This document shows, piece by piece, positions 9,119 to 17,397 of a stretch of DNA of 34,002 nucleotides (position 1 is its first letter; each line of letters starts with the position of its first letter). Source of the stretch: Pseudomonadota bacterium (GTDB taxonomy: Bacteria; Pseudomonadota; Gammaproteobacteria; Burkholderiales; Burkholderiaceae_C). The stretch spans positions 1 through 34,002 of the forward strand of contig JAUNUR010000031.1 of assembly GCA_030538085.1 (NCBI GenBank), in the 5' to 3' direction. The notes below the pieces were generated by a model. That model was given only the letters and a program-made list of their open reading frames with translations, made no database searches and had not been told where the DNA came from. The position numbers and the translations under genes were made by a program.

Positions 9119-9895
9119 TCAGCCCAGCGTCACCGTCACCGGCGCGTGGTCGCTGGGCTTGGGCCACTTGCGCGGCGTGCGGTCAACGGCGCAGGCGGTG
9201 ACCTGCGGCACCAGCGGCGCGCTGACCAGAATGTGGTCGATGCGCAGGCCGCGGTTCTTTTGGTAGCCGAGCATGCGGTAATCCCACCATGAGAAGCTCT
9301 TTTCCGGCTGCTCGAACAGGCGGAAGGTGTCCGTCAGGCCCAGGCCCAGCAGCGCCTTGAAGTGATCGCGCTCTTCGGTGGTGTGGTGAATGGTTTCGGC
9401 CAGCCCCACCGGGTCGTAGCTGTCGCGATCCTCGGGAGCGATGTTGAAGTCGCCCAGCAGCACCAGGCGCGGGTGCGCGGCCATCTCCTCGCGCAGCCAG
9501 TCACGCAGGCCCCGCAGCCAGCTCATCTTGTAGTCGAACTTGTCGGTGCCTGGCGCCTGCCCGTTGACGAAATAGCCGTTGACGATGCGCAGCGGCCCAC
9601 CGGGGCCATCGACGGTGCCGGCGATGACGCGCGAGCTGTCATCGCTGAAGCCGGCGATGTTGCGCGCCACATCCGCCACTGGTGTGCGCGAGAGCAGGGC
9701 GACGCCGTTGTATGTCTTCTGGCCGAACGCGGCGGCCTCGTAGCCGGCTTCGCGCAGTACGTCGAACGGAAATTTGTCGTCCGTCATCTTCAGCTCCTGC
9801 AGCGCCAGCACATCGACCGGGTTAGCGGCCAGCCAGTCGAGTACGTGTTGCAGGCGGGCGGTGAGGGAGTTGACGTTCCAGGTGGTGAGCTTCAT
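9119..9895 (-). CDS. xthA: exodeoxyribonuclease III
   Basis: A protein of 258 residues of the exonuclease III/AP endonuclease (EEP) superfamily, acting in base-excision repair at abasic sites and 3' blocked ends. Motifs: MKLTTWNVNS at the start, LQELKM with the metal-binding Glu34, the GDFNIAPEDRD catalytic Asp/Asn block, RIDHILVS and SDHAPV with the catalytic His near the end. The start at 9895 gives the family's usual MKL.TWNVNS beginning; the upstream in-frame codon at 9955 adds unrelated residues. It converges with the PAP2 gene, with stop codons 6 bp apart. Confidence 0.96.
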   Translation of the reverse strand: MKLTTWNVNSLTARLQHVLDWLAANPVDVLALQELKMTDDKFPFDVLREAGYEAAAFGQKTYNGVALLSRTPVADVARNIAGFSDDSSRVIAGTVDGPGGPLRIVNGYFVNGQAPGTDKFDYKMSWLRGLRDWLREEMAAHPRLVLLGDFNIAPEDRDSYDPVGLAETIHHTTEERDHFKALLGLGLTDTFRLFEQPEKSFSWWDYRMLGYQKNRGLRIDHILVSAPLVPQVTACAVDRTPRKWPKPSDHAPVTVTLG

Positions 9896-10111
9896 GCGGG
9901 CGATTGTGCCGGCTCGGCGCGCGCGCCCGATATTCGGCGGCCGATGTGAGGCCACAACGCGGCAGGCAAGCCGCCGCGGAGCGCTGGCGCCATGGGCGCA
10001 GGCCAGTTTTCATGGAGCGCGGGGCGCAGCAAGGTCGTGAACTCGGTGCGATGAGTTTGAGCCCAGCCTTTCGGCGAGAAGTCATCGACTTCGATGACTG
10101 GTGGTGACAGC

Positions 10112-10345
10112 TCAGCGCGCGCGCTTGCCCACCTCGTTGCCGATCAGTGCTCCGGCAGCCGCGCCGCCAACGGTGCCCGCGGTGCTGCCGAACAGCACGT
10201 TGCCCGCCACGCCGCCAGCCACGGCGCCGACGCCGGTGCCGATCTGCGCGTTGGTGGGCGAGGTGGAACAACCAGCGCCTGCCAGGCCAGCCGCCAGCAC
10301 GACGGCGGTGCTCAGGTGGCGCATGCGGTATTGAATGGGTTGCAT
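10112..10345 (-). CDS. glycine-zipper lipoprotein (OsmB-like)
   Basis: A protein of 77 residues. The start at 10345 has AAGGAG at ideal spacing. A lipoprotein signal peptide ends in the lipobox LAGAGC, so the mature protein begins at this Cys, and the Ser that follows suggests sorting to the outer membrane. The rest is a glycine-zipper 2TM domain with repeated GxxxG spacing (VGAVAGGVAGNVLFGSTAG, AAAGALIGNEVG). Such small proteins (OsmB/SlyB relatives) are induced by envelope or osmotic stress in other bacteria; no specific role can be read here. It has its own upstream region of ~250 bp, in which I see no clear feature. Confidence 0.88.
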   Translation of the reverse strand: MQPIQYRMRHLSTAVVLAAGLAGAGCSTSPTNAQIGTGVGAVAGGVAGNVLFGSTAGTVGGAAAGALIGNEVGKRAR

Positions 10346-10603
10346 GAGGAACTCCTTTGTCGAATGGTTCAGCTTCGCAGCCAGCGGACGGGGCCGTGTG
10401 ACCAATCCGTACCAACTGCAACGGTGAATCCACTGTGACTGCGAGTCCTGCACCTGCTCGTCAGCGGTTCGGGCATGCCCATGTCGGAGGCTGCCGACAG
10501 TACAAATTTCACATTTCGTGACTATTCATGCAGGCTGCTCGGGCCGCCAGCCCAGTGTTTTCCTGTGTGGATAGCTTTGAATTCAATAGCGGTCCGCCGA
10601 CCG

Positions 10604-11200
10604 TCAACCACGCGCCGGCCGCACCGCGCTCTTGGGCCGGAAGGCCTTGCACACTGCGTCGTTGGTTTCCAGGTAGGGGCCGCCGATCAGGTCGATGCAA
10701 TACGGCACGGCGGCGAAGATGCCGTGCACCTGCGGGTTGCCGGCGTTGTCCTTCAGGCCTTCCAGCGTCTCGGCAATCGCCTTGGGCTGGCCGGGCAGGT
10801 TGATGATCAGGCTCTGCCCGCGGATCACCGCCACCTGCCGGCTCAGGATGGCCGTGGGCACGAAGGCCAAGCTGATCTGGCGCATCTGCTCGCCAAAGCC
10901 GGGCATTTCCTTGTCGGCCACGGCCAGCGTGGCCTCGGGCGTCACGTCGCGCACGGCGGGGCCGGTGCCCCCGGTGGTCAGCACCAGCGCGCAGCCGGCG
11001 TCGACCAGTTCGACCAGCGTGCGGCTGATGCCCGCCTGGTCGTCGGGGATCAGGCGCGGCTCGAAGCTGATAGGGTTCTTCAGCGCCTTCGTCAGCCAGT
11101 CCTGCAGCGCGGGCAGGCCTTTGTCCTCATATGTGCCGCTGGAGGCGCGGTCGCTGATGGAAACGATGCCAATCTTGACGGGGTCGGCGTCCATGCTCAT
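10604..11200 (-). CDS. mog: molybdopterin adenylyltransferase
   Basis: A protein of 198 residues that adenylylates molybdopterin as a step before molybdate insertion (Moco synthesis). MoaB/Mog fold with KIGIVSISDRASSGTYEDKG near the start, LVLTTGGTGPAVRDVTPEAT (nucleotide-binding TTGGTG loop) and INLPGQPKAIAETLEG near the C-terminus. The start at 11200 has GAGG about 10 bp upstream; ATG at 11194 is equally possible. It follows the darP gene on the same strand with a 35-bp gap, so the two are probably cotranscribed. Confidence 0.95.
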   Translation of the reverse strand: MSMDADPVKIGIVSISDRASSGTYEDKGLPALQDWLTKALKNPISFEPRLIPDDQAGISRTLVELVDAGCALVLTTGGTGPAVRDVTPEATLAVADKEMPGFGEQMRQISLAFVPTAILSRQVAVIRGQSLIINLPGQPKAIAETLEGLKDNAGNPQVHGIFAAVPYCIDLIGGPYLETNDAVCKAFRPKSAVRPARG

Positions 11201-11235
11201 GAGATTGCTGTCCTCTGTCCTGAATGTTGGGTGGA

Positions 11236-11928
11236 TCAGCCGGCGCGGGCGTCGTTGACGTAGCCCACGTCCTCGGCGTCGATGGGTTGCACCTCGGGCG
11301 GGTGAGCCTCGGCCTGCGTCAGCGCGGTGTTCACCAATTGGAACAGCTCGCGGAAGGCGCGGCTGTGGCGCTGCGCCTGGCCCTTGGCTTCGGCCTCCTT
11401 GGCAGCGTCGGGCGTCGGCGCATCCTTGCGCGCCTGGCGCACCAGCGCGCGCAACTGCTGCACGTCGGTGTCGGGGAACTGCGTCACCCAGGCGTTCACG
11501 GCGGCGTCTTCGGCGATCAGGCGCTCGCGCCAGCGCTCGGCCGCGTGCAGGCGCATGGTGTCGGCGGCGGGGCCACGGCGCTGCTCTTCCAGCGCGGCGC
11601 GCACGGCGGCCAGTTGTTCTTCATCCAACTGGCGCATCAGCTTGCCCACGTACTGGCTCTGGCGGCGCTTGCCCTCGAAGTTGGTGATGCGCTTGAGTTC
11701 TTCCAGGCCATCGACCAGCTTGGTGGGCAGCTCGAGCGGCTCGAACAGATCACGCCGCAGCGTCAGCAGCGCCTCGCCCAGCGCCTGCAGCTCGGCGCTT
11801 TGCGCCTTCAGCTCGGTCTTGCTGGGGCCGTCGCCGCGCATCTCGGCCTTGAGCTGTTCGTCCAGCTCGCTGCCTTCGGCGACAAACTGGCCGCGAACGA
11901 AATAGCCTCTTTTGGGTTTGCGAGACAT
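11236..11928 (-). CDS. darP: ribosome-associated protein DarP (YjgA, DUF615)
   Basis: A protein of 230 residues. DarP acts in late 50S ribosomal subunit assembly in E. coli. The protein is highly charged, with the family block LPTKLVDGLEELKRITNFEG, then RRQSQYVGKLMRQLDEE, and LRALVRQARKD towards the end. The C-terminal extension is longer than in E. coli. The start at 11928 (MSRKPKRGYFVRGQ) is the natural one; the in-frame ATG at 12018 lies in repeat C1. It is divergent from pmbA, as in many betaproteobacteria (from memory). Confidence 0.93.
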   Translation of the reverse strand: MSRKPKRGYFVRGQFVAEGSELDEQLKAEMRGDGPSKTELKAQSAELQALGEALLTLRRDLFEPLELPTKLVDGLEELKRITNFEGKRRQSQYVGKLMRQLDEEQLAAVRAALEEQRRGPAADTMRLHAAERWRERLIAEDAAVNAWVTQFPDTDVQQLRALVRQARKDAPTPDAAKEAEAKGQAQRHSRAFRELFQLVNTALTQAEAHPPEVQPIDAEDVGYVNDARAG

Positions 11929-11965
11929 GCGGTAACTTGGAAACGGGCGTTCAATCGTAAACAAA

Positions 11966-12070
11966 TGGCCGCGGAGCAGGCCAAGCCAGAACGCCGTGGT
12001 CGGGGTCTCCCCGACCACCAGCGTTGTCCCCCTCAGGGGGAAGGCGCCGCAGGCGACTCAGGGGGAGCGT
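11966..12070 (-). repeat. family C repeat, copy C1
   Basis: Reverse complement of the repeat at 32975-33080, aligned over about 100 bp. It contains a perfect 10-bp stem GTGGTCGGGG / CCCCGACCAC (11996-12018), framed by AACGC and GCGTT, plus a second palindromic part around CCCCCTCAGGGGG. It lies between the divergent darP and pmbA genes, ending 16 bp before the pmbA start. Confidence 0.85.
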
Positions 12071-12085
12071 CAGTATGATGCCACC

Positions 12086-13459
12086 ATGCAAGACACATCC
12101 AAGCCCCTGGCGGGCTTTTCTTATTCCCGCGCCTTCTTCGAAGAGCTGGTCGACACCGCGCTGGCGCATGCCAAGAAGCTGGGCGCCACCGACGCCGGCG
12201 CCGAGGCGTCGGAGGGCTCGGGCCTCAGCGTGAGCGTGCGCAAGGGCGAGCTGGAGACGGTGGAGCGCAACCGCGATAAGTCGCTGGGCGTGACGGTGTA
12301 CTTGGGCCAGCGGCGCGGCAATGCCAGCACGTCGGACTTCTCGCGCGCCGCCCTCGAGCAGACGGTGCAGGCGGCCTACGACATCGCGCGCTTCACGGCC
12401 GAAGACCCGGTGGCCGGCCTGCCGGACGAGGCCGACATCGCCCAGCCGAAGGAGCAGCGCGACCTGGACCTGTTCCACCCCTGGCCCATCACCAGCGAGC
12501 AGGCGGCCGAGATGGCGCTGGCCTGCGAGCGCGCGGCGCTGGCGGTGGACAAGCGCATCACCAACAGCGAGGGCGCGGGCGTGTCGGCGCAGCAAAGCCA
12601 TTTCTTCAGCGCGCACACGCACGGTTTTCGCGGCGGTTATGCCAGCTCGCGCCACAGTTTGTCGGTGGCGCCGATTGCGGGCAAGGGCAGTGACATGCAG
12701 CGCGACTACTGGTACAGCTCGGAGCGCAACGCTTGCAACCTGGCCGCGCCCGAGGCCGTGGGCCGCTACGCCGCCGAGCGCGCGCTGAGCCGGCTGAAGA
12801 GCCGCAAGATCGGCACGCGCCAGTGCCCGGTGCTGTTCGAATCGCCTCTGGCTGCCGGCCTGCTGGGCAGCCTGACGCAGGCGCTGAGCGGTGGAGCGTT
12901 GTACCGCAAGACCTCGTTCCTGGTTGATTCACTGGGCAAGCCGGTGCTTCCCAAGCACATCGACGTGGTGGAAGACCCGTTCGTCGTCGGCGGCAAGGGA
13001 TCGTCACCGTTCGACGAGGAGGGCGTGCGCGTGAAGGCGCGCAAGGTGGTGGATGCGGGGCGGGTGGAGGGCTACTTCCTCAGCACCTATTCGGCGCGCA
13101 AGCTGGGTATGAAGACCACCGGCAACGCGGGCGGCTCGCACAACCTCACGCTGTCGTCGCGCCTGACGCGCGCGGGCGACGACCTGGACGCCATGCTGCG
13201 CAAGCTGGGCACCGGCCTGTTCGTGATCGAGCTGATGGGCCAGGGCGTGAACTACGTGACGGGCGACTATTCGCGCGGCGCCAGCGGCTTCTGGGTAGAG
13301 AACGGCCGCATCGCCTACCCGGTGCAGGAGATCACCATCGCCGGCAACCTGCGCGAGATGTTCATGGGCATCCAGGCCGTGGGTGCCGATACCTACACCT
13401 ACGGCTCGAAGACCGTGGGTTCGGTGCTCATCGACAAGATGACGGTGGCGGGCAACTGA
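12086..13459 (+). CDS. pmbA: metalloprotease PmbA (TldE)
   Basis: A protein of 457 residues. It partners TldD; the pair is known for microcin B17 maturation and CcdA degradation in E. coli and is widespread as a housekeeping protease. Recognisable family blocks: AEASEGSGLSVSVRKGELE near residue 45, VLFESPLAAGLLGSL in the middle, GFWVENGRIAYPVQEITIAG and the C-terminal end DKMTVAGN. PmbA itself lacks the HExxxH metal site found in TldD, and none is seen here. The start at 12086 is preferred because it follows repeat C1. A link to the nearby TOMM-like cluster is tempting, since TldD/E process a TOMM in E. coli, but pmbA beside darP is a common arrangement without any TOMM. Confidence 0.95.
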   Translation: MQDTSKPLAGFSYSRAFFEELVDTALAHAKKLGATDAGAEASEGSGLSVSVRKGELETVERNRDKSLGVTVYLGQRRGNASTSDFSRAALEQTVQAAYDIARFTAEDPVAGLPDEADIAQPKEQRDLDLFHPWPITSEQAAEMALACERAALAVDKRITNSEGAGVSAQQSHFFSAHTHGFRGGYASSRHSLSVAPIAGKGSDMQRDYWYSSERNACNLAAPEAVGRYAAERALSRLKSRKIGTRQCPVLFESPLAAGLLGSLTQALSGGALYRKTSFLVDSLGKPVLPKHIDVVEDPFVVGGKGSSPFDEEGVRVKARKVVDAGRVEGYFLSTYSARKLGMKTTGNAGGSHNLTLSSRLTRAGDDLDAMLRKLGTGLFVIELMGQGVNYVTGDYSRGASGFWVENGRIAYPVQEITIAGNLREMFMGIQAVGADTYTYGSKTVGSVLIDKMTVAGN

Positions 13460-13531
13460 GCTTGGGGCGGTTGGCCATGGACTGCTTTCCTGGCCGGCTG
13501 CCCAAGGATGGTGAACGATCAACTGCCGTTT

Positions 13532-13814
13532 CTATTGACGTTTTCAAAAATCACGACAGCACGGACCATCAGTAAAAAAACCTCACATTCCCTCGTCATT
13601 GCGGCGAAGGCCGCAATCCATGGAGCGTCACCTTGACACGGCATTCACCCACGGACACCGTGTGGATTGCGGCCTTCGCCGCAATGACGGGATGAGGTGA
13701 TGGCATGGCATAGGCTTGTCCTGAATTACGAAACTCTCTCAAGAAAACGTTTTGTAAGTCATTGATTTTCTTCAGGTGCACCGGCCCTGCTGGCGGGGTT
13801 GGGTTGCTCAATAG
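13532..13814 (-). repeat. family A repeat, copy A3 (long form, ~283 bp)
   Basis: Inverted relative to A1 and like it carrying the ~75-bp extension next to the GCTCAATAG end. Ends CTATTGAC and CTCAATAG. It sits between the convergent pmbA and FecR-like genes, ending 2 bp from the latter's stop. The ~30 bp just outside its left end (13501-13531) also occur just outside the right end of copy A5. Confidence 0.9.
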
Positions 13815-13816
13815 GG

Positions 13817-15574
13817 TTACTGCACCATCATGATCCGCCGTTGCTCGCGTTGGGGCATGGCGGCGGGCTCATGCATGGGTGGAGCGGGGCGCTGCAGGCC
13901 ACCGCCCAGCTCGCCGGGCGAGAAGGCACGTGGTGAGGGCATGGCGGGCGCGCGCATTTGCAGCTCGCGCAAGCGCTCTTGCTGCTGGCGCTGCAGTTGC
14001 TGCTGCATGCGCTGCTGCTCCGCCATGGCGCCGCCCTGATTGACCAGCGCGGGCGGTGGGCCGTGGCGCAGGTAGCGGTCGCGTTCCATCATGTCGGGGC
14101 CAGGCCGTGGGTTGACCGGGGGCTGGAACACGCGGCGCCTGTCGTCGCCGCGCGGCATGCTGGGCAACGGTGGGGGCAGTATGCCGCGATCAGCGCCGAT
14201 GCGCGTGTCGCGCGGGTCGGTCATGCCATGGCGGTCGGGGCGTGGCATGGGCAGTGGCAAAGACGATGGCGGCGGCGCCTGGGTGGATACCCCCGGCACA
14301 TACGCCCGTGGGGGTGGCGTGATGATGCGGGTGCCCGTGAGCGCGCCGGAAGGCAGGCGGCTGCCATCGCCATGGCGCGGTCGCCGGTCGCGCTTGCCAC
14401 CACCGAACTGATCGATCGGTGCCACGCTGATGGCTCCGGGACGGCGCTGGAAGTGGTAGCCATCGTTGGCTGGTCGTCGCACGCGGCCATCGCCCCAGTT
14501 CAAGCCGCGCCAATAGCGGTCGCTGGCGTGGTAGTGCGGATGCCAGGGCTCGCCCGGCGCCAGGGGGAACCACGCGGCGCCAGGGCTGCCCACCGACAGA
14601 CTCCAGTTGTCGCCGCTCATGAAGGCCACCAGCGCCGGTGCATACACCGGCCGCGGGCCGAAGCTGCCAGGCACCCAGGCCCAGCGCGGGCCAATCTGCG
14701 CCCAGCGGCCGTAGTGCGAGGGCGCGAAACCCCAGGGCGCATCGTCCACCCAGGTCCAGCCCCAGGGATCGACCCAGGCCCAGCGGCCGTAACGGTAGGG
14801 CGCCCAGTCCGACACGCTGACCCGCGGGTACCACACGGGGCCGTAGGTGGCGTCCCGCGCCCATTCACCATGGGCGTCGAGCTGGTGGTAGCCGGGCATG
14901 TCGCGCGGCACGTAGCGGGCCGAGCTTGAGCGGTCTTCCAGCGCGTTGCGCTGGGCTACCCACTGGTCGAACCCGTCGCGGTAGGCCGCGCCCCCGCGCT
15001 GGACGATCTGCAGATCGCGGCCAGTGAACAGCATCTGCTGGTGCTGGTCCATGGTGGTGGACTGGCCGGCTTCGCCATACACCGTGGCCGTGCCGGCATG
15101 CACGGTGACGCGCGTGGTGTCGGCGCGCCGATCAACGTCCACCCGGTATTCGCCGGCCTGGTTGGCCACCACGGCCAGGTGCGGCGTGTCGATCTCGACG
15201 CGCTCGCCCGGTTGCAACCGACGCACGCGCACCGAGGCCGTGCCGTCCATCAGCGCGACCTGCGTGGTGTCGTCGTTCAGCGCGGTCACGCTCAGGTCGG
15301 CTGGGCCGGTCAGGCGCAGGGCCGTCTCGCCGCCGTGCAGTTCGGCGCGTGCACCGGGGTCGGTGACGATGCGGGTGCCGGTGGTCACCGGCCAGTTGAT
15401 GGAAGCGGGTGCAAAGCGCTGCCCGTCGGTGGCGATCTGCACGGCGCCTTCGGCGGCGCTGACGTAGGCCACGCGCGAGGGTGGGTCGGCCTGCGCCCAG
15501 CCCAGCAGGGGAGAGGCCAGCAGTAATGCGCCGCCAAGCCAGCGGCGCCAGGGCAAGGATGTGGGTTGCGTCAT
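13817..15574 (-). CDS. secreted FecR-domain / DUF6600-type protein
   Basis: A protein of 585 residues with a signal peptide (LPWRRWLGGALLLASPLLGW, then AQA). An N-terminal FecR-like beta-rich domain (about 30-190) carries typical phrases such as RIVTDPGARAELHGG and LQPGERVEIDTPHLAVVANQ. A Trp/Tyr/Gly/Pro-rich region (about 225-350) repeats units like YRYGRWAWVDPWGWTWVDD and HYGRWAQIG, as in DUF6600 proteins. The C-terminal third is Pro/Arg-rich and disordered with a Gln-rich stretch (MQQQLQRQQQERLRELQ). There is no C-terminal anchor, so it is probably periplasmic or exported. Function unknown. Unlike true FecR it has no cytoplasmic anti-sigma part and no sigma factor beside it. Confidence 0.87.
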   Translation of the reverse strand: MTQPTSLPWRRWLGGALLLASPLLGWAQADPPSRVAYVSAAEGAVQIATDGQRFAPASINWPVTTGTRIVTDPGARAELHGGETALRLTGPADLSVTALNDDTTQVALMDGTASVRVRRLQPGERVEIDTPHLAVVANQAGEYRVDVDRRADTTRVTVHAGTATVYGEAGQSTTMDQHQQMLFTGRDLQIVQRGGAAYRDGFDQWVAQRNALEDRSSSARYVPRDMPGYHQLDAHGEWARDATYGPVWYPRVSVSDWAPYRYGRWAWVDPWGWTWVDDAPWGFAPSHYGRWAQIGPRWAWVPGSFGPRPVYAPALVAFMSGDNWSLSVGSPGAAWFPLAPGEPWHPHYHASDRYWRGLNWGDGRVRRPANDGYHFQRRPGAISVAPIDQFGGGKRDRRPRHGDGSRLPSGALTGTRIITPPPRAYVPGVSTQAPPPSSLPLPMPRPDRHGMTDPRDTRIGADRGILPPPLPSMPRGDDRRRVFQPPVNPRPGPDMMERDRYLRHGPPPALVNQGGAMAEQQRMQQQLQRQQQERLRELQMRAPAMPSPRAFSPGELGGGLQRPAPPMHEPAAMPQREQRRIMMVQ

Positions 15575-15747
15575 GGTGGTGAGAGGCCTTGAGGGAACAA
15601 AGCGTTCCTACCTTCTCACAACGCGCCGGCCAGGAGTTTGGTTTGCCGGGCTTGGCCCTGCCGTGCAAAGCCTTGGCAGATTGTGCAAGCAAATGTCATT
15701 TCATTTTCACTTTCCTTGCAAGGGCAGATGGATTCCAGCTTCCGCTG

Positions 15748-15890
15748 GACAAGCCTATGTCATGCCTTCACCTCATCCCGTCATTGCGGCGAAGGCCGCA
15801 ATCCACACGGTGTCCGTGGGTGAATGCCGTGTCAAGGTGACGCTCCATGGATTGCGGCCTTCGCCACAATGACGAGGGGATGTGAGGGGG
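15748..15890 (+). repeat. family A repeat, copy A4 (truncated at both ends)
   Basis: Contains both arms and the middle hairpin of the core, but lacks both CTATTGA ends. One arm has an A in place of G (TTCGCCACAAT). It runs directly into repeat B2. With B2 it fills about 190 bp of the 459-bp gap between the FecR-like and pbpG-like genes. The remainder (15575-15747 and 15938-16033) shows no gene. Confidence 0.85.
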
Positions 15891-15937
15891 GATCCGGGGC
15901 AATCGCTTACCGCGATGAACTTGAGGACAGTCTCTGA
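15891..15937 (-). repeat. family B repeat, copy B2 (one end only)
   Basis: The reverse complement reads TCAGAGACTGTCCTCAAGTT..., the left end of family B as in B1 and B3. The following bases (15948-15966, AAGCGCGGCGCGAGGAGTTT) resemble the right-hand part of B1 in direct orientation, so this copy is rearranged or internally deleted. Confidence 0.75.
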
Positions 15938-16033
15938 GGCTGAAAGCCAAGCGCGGCGCGAGGAGTTTGTGGTCCGCCTTTCAGGGGGGCATGGGGCGGC
16001 CCGGTGTTCAGGAGCCGCGCCCGAAATCGCCAC

Positions 16034-17278
16034 TCAGCCCGAGTACGGCACGCTCGCCACGGTGCTGGTCGAGCGCTGTACCTCCACCCAGCGGCGCACG
16101 CGCTCGGCATCGGCCAGGCGGCTGTATCTGCCGGACGAATCCAAAAACACCATGATCAGCTTGCGGCCCGCCACCTGGGCCTGCATCACCAGGCACCGGC
16201 CCGCTTCGGAGATGTAGCCGGTTTTCTGCAGGCCGATCCGCCATTCGGGGTCGTGCACCAGGCGGTTGGTGTTGTTGTACTGAAGCACGCGGCTGCCCAC
16301 CGCCACTTCATAGCCCGTTGACGTGGAGAGCTGACGCAACAGCGGATCCTGCGAGGCCGTGTGCACCAGCGTGGCCAGGTCGTAGGCGCTGGAGCGGTTG
16401 GCGCTGGAAAGCCCCGTGGGTTCGACGTAGCGGGTGTCTTTCATGCCCAGCATGATCGCGCGGGCGTTCATCAGGCTCACGAAGCGTTGCAGCCCGCCCG
16501 GGAACGTGCGGCCCAAGGCATGGGCGGCGCGGTTCTCGCTGGACATCAAGGTCAGGTGCATCAGCTCGCCACGGGTCAGGGTGGTGCCCACGGCCAGGCG
16601 CGAGCGACTGCCTTTCTCGGTGTCGACGTCTTCCCCGGTGATGGTGATCAGTTCGTCCAGCGGTAGCTGGGCGTCGGACACGATCAGGCCCGTCATCAGC
16701 TTGGTGAGCGAGGCGATGGGCAGCACCGCGTGGTCGTTCTTGCTCAGCAACACCTCGTGCGTGTCCTGGTCAAGCACCAGCGCCACGCTGGACTTGAGGT
16801 CGAGCGGATCATCCACCGCGTGCAGGCCCGCCATTTGCCCGAACGACAGGCGTGGCGGGCGCGCTTCACGCTTGGCTTGCGCCACTGGCCGCATGGACAG
16901 GCGCGTGCGCTGCGCCGCCACGCGGCCGGCACGCTCTTGCGCGCGGCTGTTGCGCGCGGTTACGGCCGGCTTGCCACCACGGCGGGTGGCGGTTTGGGCG
17001 GCTTTCTTGTCAGTGCGAGCGGCCCTCTTGGCGGTTGCCTGGCGGGTTGGCGCCGCCTTGCGTGCCGCTGTGGACTTGGCGCTGGCCTTGGGTGCTGCCT
17101 TGGATGCGGTGGCCGGCTTCGATTTGGCGGGTGCGGATTTGGCTTGTTTCTTGGCCGGTGCCGCCTCAACCGGCGTCCAGGCGGAAAGTGAAAGTCCAAG
17201 AACCAGGCCAGCCGAAACCAGCCCCATTCCCACTCCTTGATGCCAAGTCGTCAACCACCGTCCGAGTGCACCACGCAT
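16034..17278 (-). CDS. pbpG: D-alanyl-D-alanine endopeptidase, PbpG-like (peptidase S11)
   Basis: A periplasmic penicillin-binding protein of 414 residues that cuts peptidoglycan cross-links. Catalytic motifs are all present: SLTK (190-193), SEN (247-249) and KTG (352-354). A signal peptide (GLVSAGLVLGLSLSAW) is followed by an unusually long Lys/Ala/Arg-rich segment (about 40-140) absent from E. coli PbpG; it should be disordered and strongly positive. The start at 17278 is chosen because GGGGA lies 6 bp upstream; the ATG at 17284 abuts that site. The gene lies downstream of leuA on the same strand, with 113 bp between the leuA stop and this start. Confidence 0.93.
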   Translation of the reverse strand: MRGALGRWLTTWHQGVGMGLVSAGLVLGLSLSAWTPVEAAPAKKQAKSAPAKSKPATASKAAPKASAKSTAARKAAPTRQATAKRAARTDKKAAQTATRRGGKPAVTARNSRAQERAGRVAAQRTRLSMRPVAQAKREARPPRLSFGQMAGLHAVDDPLDLKSSVALVLDQDTHEVLLSKNDHAVLPIASLTKLMTGLIVSDAQLPLDELITITGEDVDTEKGSRSRLAVGTTLTRGELMHLTLMSSENRAAHALGRTFPGGLQRFVSLMNARAIMLGMKDTRYVEPTGLSSANRSSAYDLATLVHTASQDPLLRQLSTSTGYEVAVGSRVLQYNNTNRLVHDPEWRIGLQKTGYISEAGRCLVMQAQVAGRKLIMVFLDSSGRYSRLADAERVRRWVEVQRSTSTVASVPYSG

Positions 17279-17397
17279 TGCCATTCCCCAAGCCAGACCA
17301 CCAATGGGAACAAAGTGTACTAAAACTAAAAAATAGAAGCAATATCATCGACTTGCGTCTACTTCTTCAACTGGTGCAACAGTTAACCCGCTTAAGC

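Noticed and set aside
12086-13459. pmbA as the protease of the TOMM-like cluster
   Set aside because: It is 3.7 kb away on the other strand beside darP, its usual housekeeping place; the link is possible but not supported by sequence alone.
15882-16217. Short frames beginning (M)NLRT.SE near repeats B1, B2 and B3
   Set aside because: The shared peptide is simply the translated end of family B, not a conserved gene start.
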